A stretch of DNA of 64,000 nt from Anisakis pegreffii (GCA_035041965.1 JAPYMA010001343.1:62001-126000); one strand, 5' to 3'. Shown: positions 51,950-62,926, counted from the stretch's first letter. Notes: generated by a model not told the origin, from the letters alone. Numbers and translations are program-made.

Positions 51950-53397
51950 ATGCAAATTCGTGCCCGGTGCTACCCTGCTGACAAGATTATAACAATCGAC
52001 GTGGAGCCTCAGTACACCATCGAGATGCTCAAAGCCAAAATCGAAGAAGAAATGGGTGACAAGGCAGAAGTTGAACGTATTATCTACCTTGGTGAGCTAA
52101 GTCATACAACTGAGAATTATGAGAGGTCTTCCAACTTGATATAGGATGTTGAAAAGATGTTCTTCTTCGCGTACACCGGTTGTTCTGAACCTGCGCCCCA
52201 CTCCTCCCTCCTCTCCCGCACCTTGTAAAATATTTTTAGACGTTTTCGCACTCCCTACAAATGTTCGGTTCGTGTCTCTCATCCACTATAGTGGGTGCCT
52301 GTACCGTAGTGATGGCATCCAACCGACGGTCGGTCGGAAAATCCGACAATTTCCGTCGGAATTTAGGCAGTCAAATTCCGACCAAGCAATTTGGAAGGTC
52401 GGTCGGATTCTGATCGACGTGAAATTTCGCTTCGATGGCGTCACTACTCTAGTGTAGTTATGTGCATACCATCAGGGTGCGTTCAAAACTTTTCAAAAAT
52501 ATACACGTTGAAGTTGACCTTGGCCCACTTTACACACATAAGTGCGTTGCACTCCGTCCTCGAATAGTTTAATTTACAAAGAAGAAAACCTTATCATGCA
52601 TCTCCTAGAACACCATCTCGCACCTTTTAGGGGTGCGAGCACCGCCGGTTGTGAAACCCTAGTATACAAAAAATGTGTGGTTCAGTGAGCATAATGTCTT
52701 ATATTTCGTTCCTGATGCAGGGAGACAGTTGGAAAACGGACGTCAACTTGACGAATACAGAATCGAAAAAGATTCAACGATCCATGTGGTTACGCGAACA
52801 GGAGGTATGCAAATTTTCGTCAAAACGTTGGAGGGCTACACGATCACCATTGATGTAGAGGTTTCGGATGCGATCGAGAAAGTCAAGAAAAATATTGAGT
52901 GTAAGACTGGAATTCCTCCAGACCAGCAACATCTTCTTTTTGGCGGTGAGTCGTCTCGCCAGTTGAAAATTTGGGCAGCAACGAACACTGCGAAAATCTA
53001 TGGCTGTCCAAAAGTTAAAACTTCATGATGCTAGAAATGGCCTTCATTCTATCCATAAAATCTCCTGATTGCTTTATGGAGTAGTGTAGTGAGAGCCTAA
53101 TTGAGATTCAACTAACAATTTTCGTTAATCTGAATGCACCTTTTGAGTAATGCAGTCGTCAAATCAGGCGCAATATCTCTTGCGTCTGTCGATTTTACAT
53201 CTTGTTTAATCGAGATGATTCTGTCGATGGAATTCATGAGTTAAGAAGTTCGATTTTCAGGAAAAGAGCTTCAGAACGGACGTACTCTGTCTGATTATGG
53301 CATCCAGAAGCTGTCAACTCTTGAATTGGTCTTGCGTCTCTTAGGTGGAATGCAGATCTTCATGGAAACCCCAGTGGGGAAGACGGTTACTGCCTAA
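51950..53397 (+). CDS. Divergent polyubiquitin: two ubiquitin-like units plus a truncated third
   Basis: Exons 51950-52091, 52721-52945 and 53261-53397 give 167 residues. An acceptor (CGATTGCAG, ending at 51936) lies 13 bases before the ATG, fitting spliced-leader addition. Unit 1 (residues 1-76) begins [20 protein letters not shown] and ends TRTGG; the Lys48 position is Arg, the Lys63 position is Lys, and one residue is gained early and one lost near the end. Unit 2 (77-152) begins [20 protein letters not shown] and ends LRLLGG; it keeps Lys6, 27, 33, 48 and 63 but has Lys11 to Tyr, Lys29 to Asn, Arg42 to His, Ile44 to Leu, His68 to Glu and Arg74 to Leu. Unit 3 stops after [15 protein letters not shown]. 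Both introns split the codon of the Gly aligned to Gly47 after its first base. Arg72 and Gly75-Gly76 are kept in unit 2. It may yield odd ubiquitins, act uncleaved as a tandem ubiquitin-like protein, or be a decaying copy of the normal gene. Confidence 0.9.
52284..52460. mobile_element. Inverted-repeat element in intron 1 of the ubiquitin gene
   Basis: The left arm contains ACTATAG and TAGTGATGGCATC; the right arm contains GATGGCGTCACTA and CTAGTGTAG, the inverted complement with one or two changes. The interior is built of CGGTCGG/CCGACCG-like palindromes. At about 175 bp and non-coding, it is MITE-like. Confidence 0.55.
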
Positions 53398-54869
53398 GTT
53401 AGAGAGTACTGCCTAACTGATACCATCTAAAATGTGGAAGCAATGAACGAAGACAAAGAGGCAGTCCCACCATGTATACATGAATGTTTGAACAGCAGTT
53501 TTTTCCATCGATTCGATCTTTTCAAATTTTCAAATGTATCATTGATCTCGTATCGTTGTAATCCTCCTGCTTATTTGCTCGTAATGAAAGTGCACAAGTA
53601 TAAGAGAACAAGCCAGGTGAGAGCAACACAAAAGCATTATCCGTAAACGAATGACGGTAGCAACGTTGACTTCAATCGATTGTTCGCATTGTTCCCTGAT
53701 CATGATTCATTTGCTATCTTTTCAGAATTACAGAAAAACAGTCAGCTTGTCTAAGCAGCATATTGCAGTTCTTCTCTTATCATGATAACATGATAACAGC
53801 CTCAACATTAGAATCTTTTCTCTCCAAACAACACTACTTCTTTGCTTATCGTGAAGAACCACAAACCACAATCAAGTAAACATAATATCTTGTTACTTTT
53901 AAACAGAAATGATAAGAGATACGCATGCATCACATCAAACGATGTATAGATTTCGAAATTTATTCTCACAATAAGCAATGAACATTGCTGTTCTTTTTTC
54001 CTGAAAGTCGCTCAGTCTGATCCGCAATTTAAACAGAGCAATTGAGAAATATCTCGTTGAATATTCATCGATTATTTTATAAATCGCATTTAAAGCTATT
54101 CGTTGGGCGAATAAGTTAGAATGGTGAGAAAGCATCAGAGGCCATCAAGAGATTTCATAAATCTTCTGCAAATCATATTTGTCATATTTGATTTTGCTAT
54201 ATTTGTCATAAAATATTTGTCATTGAAAAAATCATGCTTGATCCGTGGAATATATTATGGCAAGAATCATCTTACAAATCATCTTAGCGATCTAATGACA
54301 CAGAAATGGGCATACAGTGATTCATTTATCGCATTCGGGTATCTAGTGAATGTTTGTGGCTGAGATTTCAAAACAACGGTCCAATCTATTAAGGAGGTAG
54401 GGCACAACTCCACGGTCATTAATATAATACAATGCCTGCCTGCCTTACTAGTTAGAAAAAAATCGTTTGCTGTATTATTTGAATTTAGGCGCATTCCTTA
54501 CCTGGGCACTAGCAAACTCGAAAATCTTCATCCATCCAATTACATTGAAAATCACTTCAAACTCCTTCAAAATATTTTTTTTCAAATTGCTTTTGGTTGT
54601 GTCATAATGATTCCCGATTAGTAGCTATTGCACAATAATCAATAAAAATGTTGCTGTGTTTGATTATTATTATTATTATGATAAAGTTGACAATTTTGAT
54701 TGGCTATGTTTGATTATGATAAAGTCGACAATTTCGATGTTCACATTAAATGAATTGAAAAAATGATCTGAAGGGATGCAATCGTCGCATAACATTCTCT
54801 TCCCATTCATACTTCCAAACAATCGTTATGAAATGTAATCCTTCATTCGACTGAGAATAACATTGCTAG
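53398..54869. other. Intergenic stretch without a recognised gene
   Basis: About 1.5 kb downstream of the ubiquitin gene. It is AT-rich, with a short TTATTATTATTA run near 54663. The small ORFs seen have no splice context or conserved features. Confidence 0.45.
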
Positions 54870-55490
54870 ATTTGACTGCAACAGCGACTTGACACAGGTT
54901 GTCCCAAAAAATGTATACACCTTTTGGCAGCTGATAACTCAATTGTTTGTTTTTTCTTTGCAAATTTAATCCATTGAACCGAACGATGGCAGGCAGACTG
55001 AACTTCGAAGAAAAGAATTTTATTCTAAATGCTGAAACATGTTGAAAATTTAACAAATTACAATAAATACCTAGTTTACAATTATTTAAAGTGTGCATAC
55101 ATTTTTTGGGACATCCTGTAGGTGCGCGATTATCATGTAATTTTTAGATCCTTGTACGATAGGATTGTACAGTGTACAACAGGAAAGAAATGACAGATGT
55201 GAACGAACGCGGAAATGCACTGTTTCGGTATTGAAATATTTTATGTATGAAGTAATTTGAAGCTGGCCTATGTATGCGTTGTGAAACCTCAGGCAATGAT
55301 AAATGTGAAATTCGATGGAACATCGATAGTTTTATCCAAGTAGACAGTTGCCTGAATGGAGACGATGACCGAATATTAGATGACGGCTCTGGTGGCATTA
55401 TCATGAATGCTCCGAAAATGCATCAAGAAACCGTCAGAATACATCCGTACAAAGAAAATTGCAGGAGAGAATTAAATAGCAGATCCGGCT
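54870..55490 (+). repeat. Duplicated segment upstream of block C, copy with insertion
   Basis: Counterpart of 47945-48290. The shared start TGACTGCAACAGCGACTT is interrupted by the element at 54894-55119, after which homology resumes. An ORF (55274-55492) crosses the matched part but is not conserved in frame. Confidence 0.65.
54894..55119. mobile_element. Mariner-like non-autonomous element (226 bp)
   Basis: Left end ACAGGTTGTCCCAAAAAATG; the right end in reverse complement is ACAGGATGTCCCAAAAAATG. The CAGG-TGTCCCAAAA type end is characteristic of mariner/Tc1-superfamily elements. It has no transposase. The paralogous segment at 47945 lacks it, so the boundaries are backed by an empty site. 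Confidence 0.75.
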
Positions 55491-55764
55491 GAATTGATCA
55501 ATTTTTTAGAATAGAAAATTCTATCCGTGAGTAATTAGATTAATAGCACATTCAAGATTAGGCATACAATGAAACTCTTCGCGGCCGCCGCTTATTCTAG
55601 CGTAAGAACACGTCCATCGGGAATGCATCGTGAGGCGAAACACCGTATTGCCTCTTAGGATTGCAAGCAATCCTATCTGCAACAACGAAATAAAATATTC
55701 CTACGAAGGCGTATTTTCCAAGCTGAATTGCCATATGATACTGCATAAAGAGGATCGCTGTTTT

Positions 55765-55997
55765 GCTCATGTACGGCGTATAATGAATTAGGAGGATTGC
55801 ATGAAGCGCCGTCAAAATTGAATGGATTTTTGCAACCGGAAGGAGGCTTGAGATTTGTGAGTTCCCGTGTGGAATTCATGAATGCACTCAAAAAGAGACA
55901 TCAAGCTACCATTGAGTTCGAAGGTTTGACATTTGATACTTTCTCATCATTACATGATATTGTACTTAAGAGAGTTAATGCTGAAAAGTATTTTTAG
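55765..55997 (+). CDS. Unidentified open segment, possible terminal exon
   Basis: An open frame reads NELGGLHEAPSKLNGFLQPE, then GGLRFVSSRVEFMNALKKRH and FEGLTFDTFSSLHDIVLKRV, ending NAEKYF and a stop. The composition is normal for a globular protein, unlike neighbouring ORFs. A possible acceptor (ATAAAG) precedes it. It sits immediately upstream of block C and is absent from blocks A and B. No family recognised. Confidence 0.35.
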
Positions 55998-56406
55998 GGA
56001 CTGCCGTTATCACCGGTTCCACAACGATTGTTCGTTGTCAGTGATTACTATAGCTACTTTGAAATGATCATTTCCATCGTTGTTACTGTTTTAAATATCT
56101 GTGTCTTCGCTACTGTAATTTGATTGTTAATGATTCTCAGTTTTACTGTCACAATTAATACATTATTTAGGTTTAATATTCTTATTTTTTCATCATTATG
56201 ATCAAAAATTTTTTACTCACTGCTCATCTCAATGATGTTTCGAAACGCATTGTTTGATTGGTAACACGATTTTTTCCTCACCAACGTCCATCGCTAAATT
56301 CACTTACTCATTCATTCACAATTATTAATATCATGCCATCATTTATTAGATAAATGTTAAATGTGACCAAATCAAAACAATGGAAGTATGTGAAAATAAT
56401 AACGCA

Positions 56407-56456
56407 ACTAAAATACATATAAATAAATAAGTGAATAAATAAATAAATAAATAAAC
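56407..56456. repeat. AAAT tetranucleotide microsatellite
   Basis: A run of AAATAAATA units with minor interruptions. It lies at the left part of block C; copy A has only a shorter AAATAAATA at the same place (about 40007). Confidence 0.8.
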
Positions 56457-56652
56457 GTGAATATATGCTTGTATTTATTATCGATGTAAATATACAATAG
56501 TTGACCTTATGTTCATGTAATGAAGGGAACACCGATAGATTATGATTGAAACTGAGAGAGTGTGATTTGGATCATAAAATATCACATAGTAGTGAGTGAG
56601 ACTTAATTAATTATTCAAGTTTGACAACGTTAAGCGAACGAACACGCAACCA

Positions 56653-56751
56653 ATGAACGTCGACAATCATCCTTCGTTGACGCTTTTACTGACAATCACC
56701 ATTATATCATCAACTACATCTGCTCATCACTCTCGACTTGTTGTTGCTTAA
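56653..56751 (+). CDS. Short signal-peptide ORF, copy C
   Basis: MNVDNHPSLTLLLTITII, ending SAHHSRLVVA, 32 codons like copies A and B. The acceptor is AATTATTCAAG rather than AATTATTCAG. Downstream the frame FQFYEDEELHQMGLLSKGVS matches copy B but runs into stops sooner. Confidence 0.35.
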   Translation: MNVDNHPSLTLLLTITIISSTTSAHHSRLVVA

Positions 56752-57384
56752 TTCAGGATACAATCGAGATTATCAACTACGGGCGGTTACGAGCCAGAAG
56801 CCTTCAGTGCTACTTCCAATTCTACGAAGATGAGGAACTGCATCAGATGGGTCTTCTATCTAAAGGTGTCAGTGCAAATCCATATATGCAACGGCTCATG
56901 AGCAGATAAAAATATCGTGACACAAAATAAATCACATTATTGTGATTCAGAAATCTTCAATCTTCAACATATCGACCCCCGAATGTGGTAAAGTGAAAAA
57001 GGGAGATCGTTTCCAAACAAATAGTGTGATCTTGTTAGCTAATGATCATTCATCTCGCACAGGTTACCTGATACTTCGCTAATCTTCGTGCTGATATCAC
57101 CGACAGTTTTTTACTATGAATATTGAATGAATACCGAAATTCTGGACTTACTGATACACAAAATTTTCATCTACAAATCAACTGACCTGCACGCTGTAGG
57201 TTTAAAAGTATCAGTATCACTATGAACATTGTAATTATTCCGAAATTTCAAGGAAATAAGATCATTGGAGTTCATCGAGCAAACTACTTGAACTTTAAAG
57301 TCTTTTAATTGATAGTAACTTGACGCAACCCCTCAAGATTGGTTAAAAAGTGATCAATTCATTTCGAAATCAGAAACGAAAAAT

Positions 57385-57690
57385 TTGCTACTGTTTGGGC
57401 CATCACCAAACCGATCGATTTTATTGAGAAATATTGCGATAAGAAATTTCAATATGTCTTTTTTTGATGGTGTCTATGAATGGATTTTTATGAATGGACT
57501 GTGGACATCGACTGTGGAACGGTTGAAAAGTGGTTCACATGAAATCTCTGCGATTCGAATAGAGTCAATGATCGAGAAATTCAATTGTTCAGATAAAATT
57601 TGGGTGAGGCGTAGCACTGATGACGGCAAATATCAAATGAATTTATTCATTTATGCAGACAAAAGAACGAGTCTAAAGAAATTACTATAG
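57385..57690 (+). CDS. Open segment upstream of the decayed mucin paralogue
   Basis: The first part overlaps block homology. The last 60 or so codons (SGSHEISAIRIESMIEKFNC, then SDKIWVRRSTDDGKYQMNLF) are unique here and look like ordinary folded protein. It stops one codon before the next ORF. It may be an extracellular exon of the copy C gene or chance. Low confidence. Confidence 0.3.
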   Translation: MLLFGPSPNRSILLRNIAIRNFNMSFFDGVYEWIFMNGLWTSTVERLKSGSHEISAIRIESMIEKFNCSDKIWVRRSTDDGKYQMNLFIYADKRTSLKKLL

Positions 57691-57954
57691 TTGGTGAATC
57701 TACTTCATCTGCACCACTCTTCTGTTTTATCTACAACTACGTCAACTTCAAAGAGCACAGTCGATACCGGCTGGATTGTTTCAATCGTGTTCATAATATC
57801 ATTTGTGTTGATGCTGAGTGCTGCAATCGGTATATTTGTGTACTGCTACCTGGAAAGAAGAAGAGAAGAAAAAAACGCCCAACATCACACCATCCAGAAA
57901 TCCAACATCACCTTAATAAAGCATCTTTGGAAATTAAACAGTCAGCAGCATTAA
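57691..57954 (+). pseudogene. Decayed mucin-like membrane protein paralogue, copy C
   Basis: A short Thr/Ser stretch (SSVLSTTTSTSKSTVDT), then the membrane helix GWIVSIVFIISFVLMLSAAI, matching the intact gene at 43956, then a shortened cytoplasmic tail that ends early. The last codons of the intact tail are still recognisable at 57955-58005 but in another frame, so an indel has broken the tail. The 14-residue repeats are absent. Confidence 0.6.
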
Positions 57955-58237
57955 TTATACAAGTAACGCAACGAATCAAAGAGTTAATCCGCAAATATAC
58001 TCGTGAACCACAGTGACTTTTTGATCAACGTCTTGTAAAATTAAGCTTTGTGAATTTCTTTTCTATACTAAAGGATCTTATAAGTTCTAATAAATCCTTC
58101 GATGCAGGTGCATTTACGTATGATCGATCCATGAACATGATGAAATGGAGATAAATGTTAAAAAGCAAACCTAAATCATAGTAAGGTACAAATAAGATTT
58201 TTCGTAAGCAAGCACGTTGAACGATGATTTTGGTATA

Positions 58238-58890
58238 AACCGGTGATCTCTTGTTTATTGTTTGCGTTTTCTTGTGTATCTCTCTATAGTGCTTTGCATA
58301 TCATGTATTCTCTGACCATCATTGGCAACATGTGATCATTGTTTCGTAATCAGCTAATCTCAACCACTATATAGGTAGCTCAGTGTGGTTATATCAGTTC
58401 CTCAGTATTAGTCAGTCAGTGTGTTGTTCGGGTATCCAGTGTTGTTGTTGTGTATGAGCCATCATCGGCATCATTCGTCACTCAACCGTCAGTGTATCTT
58501 CACTAGGGTTTGCACGGGATCCCGAGATTACAGTTCTGATCCCGATCCCGGCATTTAAGTTTTGAAAAATCCCGGGATTTTGGGATTTGATAAAACAGGT
58601 TGTTGTGGTGGTAACCACTGATTATTGATCTTGCTTCGATCATTATGTGCTAGATCGTTTTCGCGCCTATCATTCTCGTGTCTAATTCTGATTAGTTGAT
58701 TGTAACTATATAAGGTCTCCTCAATCATACCATGAGTGATCATTGTTCTGTTTCGTCTTGCGTGCATCGGCCGTGTATTGTCTACAGTGCTTACCCTGTG
58801 TTGTGTGTGTACTTCACCCCCATTGTTATTGTTGTGTTTAAGCCCAATAAATAATAGCTATTTTTCCATTGTCACCACTCGGCAACACAA
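58238..58890 (+). mobile_element. LTR-like sequence with an internal insertion
   Basis: The plus-strand match of 45780-46155, with TATA-like CTATATAGG, an AATAAATAATAG polyadenylation-type signal near 58848, and the end CGGCAACACAACA. The match is interrupted from about 58505 by the GGATCCCGGG-rich repeat. It lies 450 bp from the broken BEL/Pao pol, but that pol is on the other strand, so the link is uncertain. Confidence 0.5.
58505..58600. repeat. GGATCCCGGG-rich repeat, copy 1
   Basis: AGGGTTTGCACGGGATCCCG begins a segment of alternating GATCCCG and CGGGATT words ending with AAAATCCCGGGATTTTGGGA. A very similar segment closes the window. It has inserted in the LTR-like sequence. The right limit is not fixed and may extend to about 58790. 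Confidence 0.6.
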
Positions 58891-59361
58891 CACAGGTCAA
58901 TTTGACTGACATGATCAACGACAGCTCGATGAACTTTTACGTAACATTTCATTGAATATTGAACTTTTAAATCAAAAGTAGAAGAGTGGAACATTTCAAA
59001 AAAATTTCATTTGGAAGAAAATATAATTTGTAGCTAAAAAAATTTAATTTGGAAGCATAAGTTGGTCATTAATACGAGGCCGGGCAAATACTCTAGATCT
59101 CAAGATCATGCTTTGTTTTTGCGATCATTTTGTAAGAACACTGAAGCCACCAGCAGTATTTCTTCTTTGATGAACGCATAAATATTTGCACGTCAATTTC
59201 ACTGTTCCCATTCAGAGTGCACTTTAACATTAATGAAAAAAGAATGTAAAGTCATTCTGTCTTTGCTAATCAATGTTGAAGCGCTGTCTTTCCATTGTTG
59301 TTTATTTTTGTGCGGATGCTTTTAATCAACCAACAACTTGCTTCGACCCATAAGCAATGAA

Positions 59362-61100
59362 TCAGAAGCTGACACCATTTGTGTCTGTGACATTGATAGG
59401 GCCCATCAGATCGATTCCGGCGTGACTGAAGGGGCGAGTTTCAGTGAAGCGACTTTGGGGATAGTTTGGCACCAAGGGAAGTTGGAATGGTTTAGCGAAC
59501 CATTTGCGGCACACCATGCATGAACGTTTCTCACGGTAGAGCACCCTTCAGGGATCCAATATTGTTCGCGAAGCTTCGTGAGAGTGCTGTTAACACCAGA
59601 ATGACACAACTCTTGATGTGTTTTCATTATTAATAGGCGAGTTTCCAAGCGCTTCCGAGGTAAAAAGCAAAGATTCGATGGCAAACGTCCACTACATCGC
59701 CATATTTGCTGTTCATCGAGATGTAATTCCCATTTTTCGATATCGGTTTTATCGATGCCGTTTTGTGTTTGACGTAATAAAACCGTTTCTGCAAGTGCGA
59801 GGTTGCGTGCTGTAAATAGGGTGTTGGATGAGCATATATTGGACAGCCATGAAGCGTGCGTGGGAGCGAGTTTCTTGATGAAGCGGAGGATGTAAGCTAT
59901 GGTTCGACGTAGTTTGCTCCAGTTGTTAAAGCGTTGAGTGTCAATGAATTTAATAGGCGGTGGGGTGGTCAATACTTGAGCTGTAAATGATGCGATATTG
60001 GGAAATTGCTCGTGTTTGTCGTCATCATCAATATCTTTGGTATCGCAATAAGCACTTTTGGGCTAGAAAGATTTATCTTGACTTAACCATGCTGGTCCTG
60101 ACCACCACAAAGTTGCTGTTATCAGTTCCACCGGAGTTAAGCCTCGCGTGGCTATATCTGCTGGGTTGTCGTGTGATGGTACGTATCGCATTTCGAGGTC
60201 TTTTATCTCTTGTATTGCTTCAGCGCGGTTCTTATGAAAACGTGGTTGTTTGGAAGGATCAGCTTTCGTTCAACATAGAACACACTTAGAATCGGTCCAC
60301 AAAAACTTGAGTGAGGATTCTAAATGCAGTTCTTTCACAGCGTATTGTATTAATTTCGCTCCAATGAATGCTTCTAATAGTTCGAGTTTGGGGATGGTGA
60401 TCGATTTGATAGGAGTAAGACGACACTTAGCGCAGTTGATTGAGACAGCTGCTTCCGATGCAGGATCATTTTTGTAGCTGCGAATGTAAATGAGGGCAGC
60501 ATATGCTTTCCGAAAGGTATGGACGAAGCAGTGAAGTTGTATGTTGTTTTCATTCAAATTTAGAATGATTGATCGTGGTGATTCGAAACTGGTGGGAGAC
60601 CATGACTGGTAGAAGAGATTCCATTGGTTGTGTAGCGATTCGGGTGTGCGATTATCCCAATTTATCTGTTCTTTCCAGAGCTTTTGATGGAAGAGTTTGG
60701 CTTGAAGCGTGATTGGTAATAACATTCCTAACGGATCGAATATGGAAGCGATGAATTGAACGATTTATCTTTTCGTTTGAAGCGAATTTGGAATCGGCGG
60801 GATTTCCCAGACGAGAGTGTCCGTTTGTGGCTTCCACGAAACTCCCAATACTTTTATCGACTGGTTATTGGAAAGAGTGCGATCTGCCCCGGGAATAGCT
60901 TCGTTGACTGAGTTTCCATTTGATAAAAATTCTCGGAGATTCATTTTCGCTATTGCAAATAGCTGCTTTATTTCTTTATAAGCGCTGATAGTTTCAAGTG
61001 TGGTATCGAATGTCATGACCATATAGTCGACAAAAAAGGTGAAATATAATGATGCATTTTTGATGTGGTAAACATTTTTGCTGTCCATCGCACGGGGCAA
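59362..61100 (-). pseudogene. Broken BEL/Pao LTR-retrotransposon pol
   Basis: On the minus strand, in order: the end of the reverse transcriptase (the active-site YVDD-type motif reads FVDY, so a catalytic Asp is lost), the connection (FIASIFDPLGMLLPI), an RNase H-like part (LTPIKSITIPKLELLEAFIG), the link MRYVPSHDNPADIATRG, and the integrase zinc-binding region (HQELCHSG, then CMVCRKW). At least one in-frame stop lies near 60762 and a frame break near 59545. The coding match stops at 59362 just after the start of the integrase core, so the 3' end is missing. Plus-strand ORFs here are antisense shadows. Confidence 0.85.
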
Positions 61101-61600
61101 TCCGTACAGTTATTTTCCATGACTTTCACTGCTCACTCTCCAGGAAAAAAACTTTACTGGCATATTGCTACCAGAATCAAAAGCATTTTCGCAATGATCA
61201 CAAGGATGGAATTCGTTTTCGATGGTCTGGCGTCTATTTTCCGCCAGTACATGTATAAGTGATTAAAAACCGATGCTGGGCGACAATAGTAAACCAATCA
61301 GGGAGGACAAACTCATATTTTAGAGCAGTTTTCCTCGCAGTGTTAGACCGGTTCGGCACATTCGCAATTCCCAAATGAGAATTTTCGAGGCCTCGAAAAA
61401 AAGCTGCATAAAAGGCGAGTATCGGAACAATGATAATTGCAATGCACACTTACTGTGCAGTGCATTCGCTTATGTGGTACTGTATGTTAAGAGTAATCAT
61501 TATGCATTTTGCTGAGGACATCGATTATCTGGCCATGTAAAAAGGTATCATAACTTTTATAAAGTGTTTTTGGCCATGTCATTATTGCATACCTAGGATA
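61038..61600. repeat. BEL/Pao-flanking repeat shared with 45451-46690
   Basis: Matches 45451-45600 and 46430-46690. Words such as GTCTGGCCATGT/TATCTGGCCATGT with TATAACTTTTAT occur in both. The intervening part differs because other elements entered the 45-kb copy. Confidence 0.55.
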
Positions 61601-62900
61601 AGTTAGTATAAAACGCAAAATTGAAACGCTGCACTCCTCACTTCGCGATCAAACTGCATTTACATCACGGTCTTGCCGCTCCAAAATGATAATAATAGTG
61701 ATAGTTATAATGATAATAGTAATAATAATACAATAGCAGTAATAATATTAAAAAAACAACGTTTTTAACCAGCGTTTCGGCACTAAGGTTATCATCAGGA
61801 TATTTTTGGTATAGCACTGAATGATATTGATATAGGGATTAATTAACAATGAAATTGGTCTGTTAGCTGTGATCATTAGGATTCCGGACAGTATCATGGT
61901 AATGGTCTATAAATTGGTTATTATTTGGATGATGATATAGGGAGGTGAATGAAAGAGAGTGGAATGTGGAGAATGATAAGTAGTGTGACTAAATATTGAT
62001 GAAAACATTTCATGAATGAAGTTTGGCTGGAGATCAGGATGTCAGACAGATGTCGCGAAAGAAAAAACACTGATGAATCAAACGCTCGTGAGACCGTAAC
62101 ATTAATATAAATTTCGTCTTTTTTTTCAATGTATCAGTGTGTTTCGATTCTATTAATCATCTTCTACAATAATCTCATAATGTAATACCGGTATATGATT
62201 CAGCTCTGGGACTGGCACCTGTATATCAATCCTTATCTTCAAATTGTAACGGCTGCAAGTACAGCGATATTTTTTTGATTAGATATCTTTTATCAAATAT
62301 CTATCATCTTTTTAAGACTGTAATAACTGCACAAAAAACCGTTATTCACCACTTACAGTTCTGTGAAACGTCATAATTTTGTTACTTTCACATCATTAAA
62401 TCACGCCTCCAAGATACTTAAATATTCGAAAATATTTGGCTTGATCTTGTTCGTTACTTGAGTTTGGTCGTTGCTTGATTGATTTATTCGTTGCTTGATT
62501 AATTCGTCTTTCTTGTTTGATTCGCCACTTAGTTCAACAATTCGTTATTCATCGATAGTCAGGGATACTTTAGTGCTGGATCGAACTCGTTAACGGGGAC
62601 TACTAACAAGATTAAAGTAACTTCAGCGACCAGTCGAAGATTTATTCAAAACCTACCTGATAATTGCTATACTCGAATTTTGTATCGTATTGTTGTTGAT
62701 CTTCATTATGATCATGATTATTGACCGAGCTAATTGTTATCGCTCATCTTATTTAAAGTAATAATAACCATGGTTTCACTACTAATCTTCGTGCACTACA
62801 CCTCAATACCTAGCATTTCAGTTGCTACATTAGCGAATGTCAACACAATAAATTTCCAAATTCGCTACATATGGAGGATGATAGACGTTGCCCGAGATAA
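61601..62900. other. Stretch without a recognised gene
   Basis: About 1.3 kb with an ATA/AAT simple repeat at 61688-61750 and no splice-flanked coding segment. Probably intergenic or old repeat DNA. Confidence 0.45.
61688..61750. repeat. AATA-rich simple repeat
   Basis: Runs of ATAATAATAGT-like words; no coding signal. Confidence 0.75.
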
Positions 62901-62926
62901 TTCAAAGCCAGAGCCGTTTCTTTCTT

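Larger units (their letters stand above)
55995..58200 (+). repeat. Duplicated block, copy C
   Basis: Matches copy A from about 39530 to 41090. After a segment not found in A (about 57500-57690) it matches the membrane-helix region and 3' flank of the mucin-like gene (44540-45200). Relative to A it has therefore lost about 3.4 kb, including the mucin repeats and the antisense gene, or never had them. Confidence 0.75.

Noticed and set aside
59338..60477. Plus-strand ORFs of 60-100 codons
   Set aside because: They are antisense to a clear BEL/Pao pol frame.
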